This document shows positions 62,716-64,000 of a stretch of DNA of 64,000 nt, one piece after another; within the stretch, counting starts at the first letter, position 1, and every line of letters starts with the position of its first letter. The stretch is from Persicobacter psychrovividus (GTDB taxonomy: Bacteria > Bacteroidota > Bacteroidia > Cytophagales > Cyclobacteriaceae), in contig NZ_AP025292.1 in NCBI RefSeq assembly GCF_036492425.1, forward strand, positions 2,852,001 through 2,916,000. The letters are read 5' to 3'. The notes under the pieces were generated by a model. That model did no database searches. It saw nothing but the letters and a program-made list of their open reading frames with translations, and was not told where the DNA came from. The position numbers and the translations under genes were made by a program.

Positions 62716-63807
62716 ATGAAGCTATTAGATCGAATTATTCAATACATCACAGGTATCATATTCATTATCTCGGGGGCGGTAAAACTCAACGACCCCGCAG
62801 GAACAGCTATTAAGCTGCATGAGTATTTTGATGTTTTCAGTTCTGATATCTCTCCCATCTTTGAGCATTTCATACCGTTCAGCCTCTTCTTTTCTATTTT
62901 GCTGAGCAGCCTTGAGATTCTGCTGGGATTAGCCCTGCTGATTGGTTGGCGAAAAAGGCTTACCCGGGGCTTGCTGGCTGCCATGATCATCTTCTTTGGC
63001 TTTCTGACTTTTTATTCCGCTTATTACAATAAGGTAACAGATTGTGGCTGTTTCGGCGATGCCATCAAATTCACCCCCTGGGAAAGCTTCACCAAAGATG
63101 TGCTCCTGGGTGTGTTTGTCTTTTACCTGATCGCCAGAAATGGCGTAAAGGACTACTTTACCGATGCAGGACGCAACCTGATGATGGCATTGTGTATGGC
63201 CGCTTGTGCTGTGATAGCCTATATGGCAATTGAACATTTGCCCTTTGTGGATTTCCGGCCATTTAAAGTTGGGGTAAACATCCCTGAAGCCATGCAGCCT
63301 TCCGCACCATTCATTTATTCCTACACCATGGAAAAAGATGGGCAACAGGTAACATTGAAAGAATACCCCACTGACACCACCTACAAGTTTGTCTCGATGA
63401 AACTCGAGAACCCAGAGGCGCAGCCCACAATTCTTGATTTCAGTATCTGGAACGATGATGGTGATTTTACCGGTTATGCCCTTCAGGGAGCCAAGCTGTT
63501 CATCATCTCCAATAATATCACTTTGGCAGATCTCGCTGCTTTCGAGAAAATCAAACACCTGACCGATGCGGTAAGCGAACAGGTAGAACCCATGTTACTG
63601 ACCTCAAGTACAACCGAACAGGTGGCGCCAGTTCGTGAGCAGTACCAACTTAATTCACCCATTTATTTTGGTGATGACACGGTGCTGAAGACCATCATTC
63701 GTGCCAACCCCGGTATCGTGCTTGTGAAAGACGGTACCATTCTCGGGAAATGGCATTATAACGATTGCCCCGACCCACAGACCATCTTATCGTTGATCAA
63801 AGAATAA
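62716..63807 (+). CDS. BT_3928-like membrane protein (DoxX/MauE-type)
   Basis: A 363-residue protein with four or more membrane helices in the first half (YITGIIFIISGAVKLNDPAG; HEYFDVFSSDISPIFEHFIP; LEILLGLALLIGW) and the VTDCGCFGDAIKFTPW motif of the MauE/DoxX-like redox-linked families. The carboxy-terminal half is a soluble, extracytoplasmic domain. Such proteins are often called BT_3928 family in Bacteroidota; the two close cysteines suggest a thiol role. The ATG at 62716 is chosen; an open frame to 62635 overlaps DUF1599. A permease gene starts one base after the stop. Confidence 0.82.
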   Translation: MKLLDRIIQYITGIIFIISGAVKLNDPAGTAIKLHEYFDVFSSDISPIFEHFIPFSLFFSILLSSLEILLGLALLIGWRKRLTRGLLAAMIIFFGFLTFYSAYYNKVTDCGCFGDAIKFTPWESFTKDVLLGVFVFYLIARNGVKDYFTDAGRNLMMALCMAACAVIAYMAIEHLPFVDFRPFKVGVNIPEAMQPSAPFIYSYTMEKDGQQVTLKEYPTDTTYKFVSMKLENPEAQPTILDFSIWNDDGDFTGYALQGAKLFIISNNITLADLAAFEKIKHLTDAVSEQVEPMLLTSSTTEQVAPVREQYQLNSPIYFGDDTVLKTIIRANPGIVLVKDGTILGKWHYNDCPDPQTILSLIKE

Positions 63808-63808
63808 T

Positions 63809-64000
63809 ATGCTAAGATACCTACTCCACAGCCTGCTTTACGGATGCTCGGTACTCTTCGGAGTCATCGTTGTTGTCTTCCTTTTATTTCATGCATTGCC
63901 TGGTGACCCTGCGGCCATGCTTAGCGGACAGCGTTCCGACGTTGCGACTGTGGAGATGGTAAAAAAAGAACTTGGCCTTGATCAAAGCCTTGGGGTGCAG
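63809..64000 (+). CDS. ABC transporter permease, DppB/OppB type (5' end only)
   Basis: The gene runs off the window. The first 64 residues read MLRYLLHSLLYGCSVLFGVI then HALPGDPAAMLSGQRSDVAT and ELGLDQSLGVQ, the amino terminus of peptide/nickel ABC permeases (a first membrane helix, then the GDPA segment). It should be the inner-membrane permease of an oligopeptide importer. It starts one base after the preceding gene ends. Confidence 0.88.
   Translation, partial: MLRYLLHSLLYGCSVLFGVIVVVFLLFHALPGDPAAMLSGQRSDVATVEMVKKELGLDQSLGVQ

Noticed and set aside
62929-63558. 209-codon minus-strand frame opposite the BT_3928-like gene
   Set aside because: Low-complexity text without a known domain; the plus strand has membrane helices and a conserved motif.

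Overview
The window looks like chromosome of a Bacteroidota bacterium, most likely a marine pigmented Cytophagales (Flammeovirga/Persicobacter-like; the genus is a guess). The pointers are the type IX secretion genes porU and porV, Bacteroidota-type promoters (TTG-N19-TAnnTTTG), weak or absent Shine-Dalgarno sites with several TTG/GTG starts, a GT3-type glycogen synthase, a carotenoid operon of CrtI/CrtB/CrtZ type, a long NusB, and families that are mostly Bacteroidota (DUF6702, DUF1599, BT_3928-like). Most of the window is ordinary core genome with short intergenic gaps and many clear intrinsic terminators, often bidirectional between convergent genes.

Layout. 0-9 kb: 3' end of uvrB, an AlkA-like glycosylase, nfeD-floA, glycogen synthase, a 2H phosphoesterase, a DUF6702/HupE/M1-peptidase group. 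9-21 kb: a TolB-propeller/Omp85-like outer-membrane protein, a DAO oxidoreductase, then a run of MBL hydrolase, pssA, porU, porV and an M16 homologue without zinc ligands. 21-29 kb: rluB-like, scpB, a TraR/DksA-like gene, a large lamin-tail surface protein, asd and a THUMP-like methyltransferase that carries a perfect terminator hairpin inside its first codons. 29-33 kb: a small accessory patch with a truncated envelope gene, an Rhs tail whose 5' part is gone, an AT-rich two-helix membrane protein behind it (possible immunity protein), and REP-like palindromes. 33-48 kb: trkA-trkH, an ECF sigma factor followed by crtI-crtB-ispH-crtZ, atpD-atpC, a histidine kinase, sdaAA, small unknown membrane/secreted proteins and mscS.

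47.8-49.6 kb is the most striking part: 18 tRNA genes in one minus-strand array, only two kinds, tRNA-Glu(UUC) and initiator tRNA-fMet(CAU), in eight near-perfect Glu-fMet tandem units of 188-194 bp plus two further Glu genes, with one Bacteroidota promoter in front and a terminator behind. 49.7-64 kb: era, der, an IS1634-family element flanked by an unusually long 131-bp direct repeat, an MsbA-like ABC transporter, leucine dehydrogenase, nusB-ytxH-DUF1573-yajC, folP-cdaA-DUF721, DUF1599, a BT_3928-like membrane protein and the start of an oligopeptide-type ABC permease.

Functional links: PorU and PorV are partners in type IX secretion; CrtI/CrtB/CrtZ with IspH feed isoprenoid precursors into a hydroxylated carotenoid (a lycopene cyclase is not in the window); TrkA/TrkH, MscS and the c-di-AMP cyclase CdaA together suggest osmotic/potassium control; Era, Der, NusB, RluB and the tRNA array are all translation or ribosome-assembly functions.
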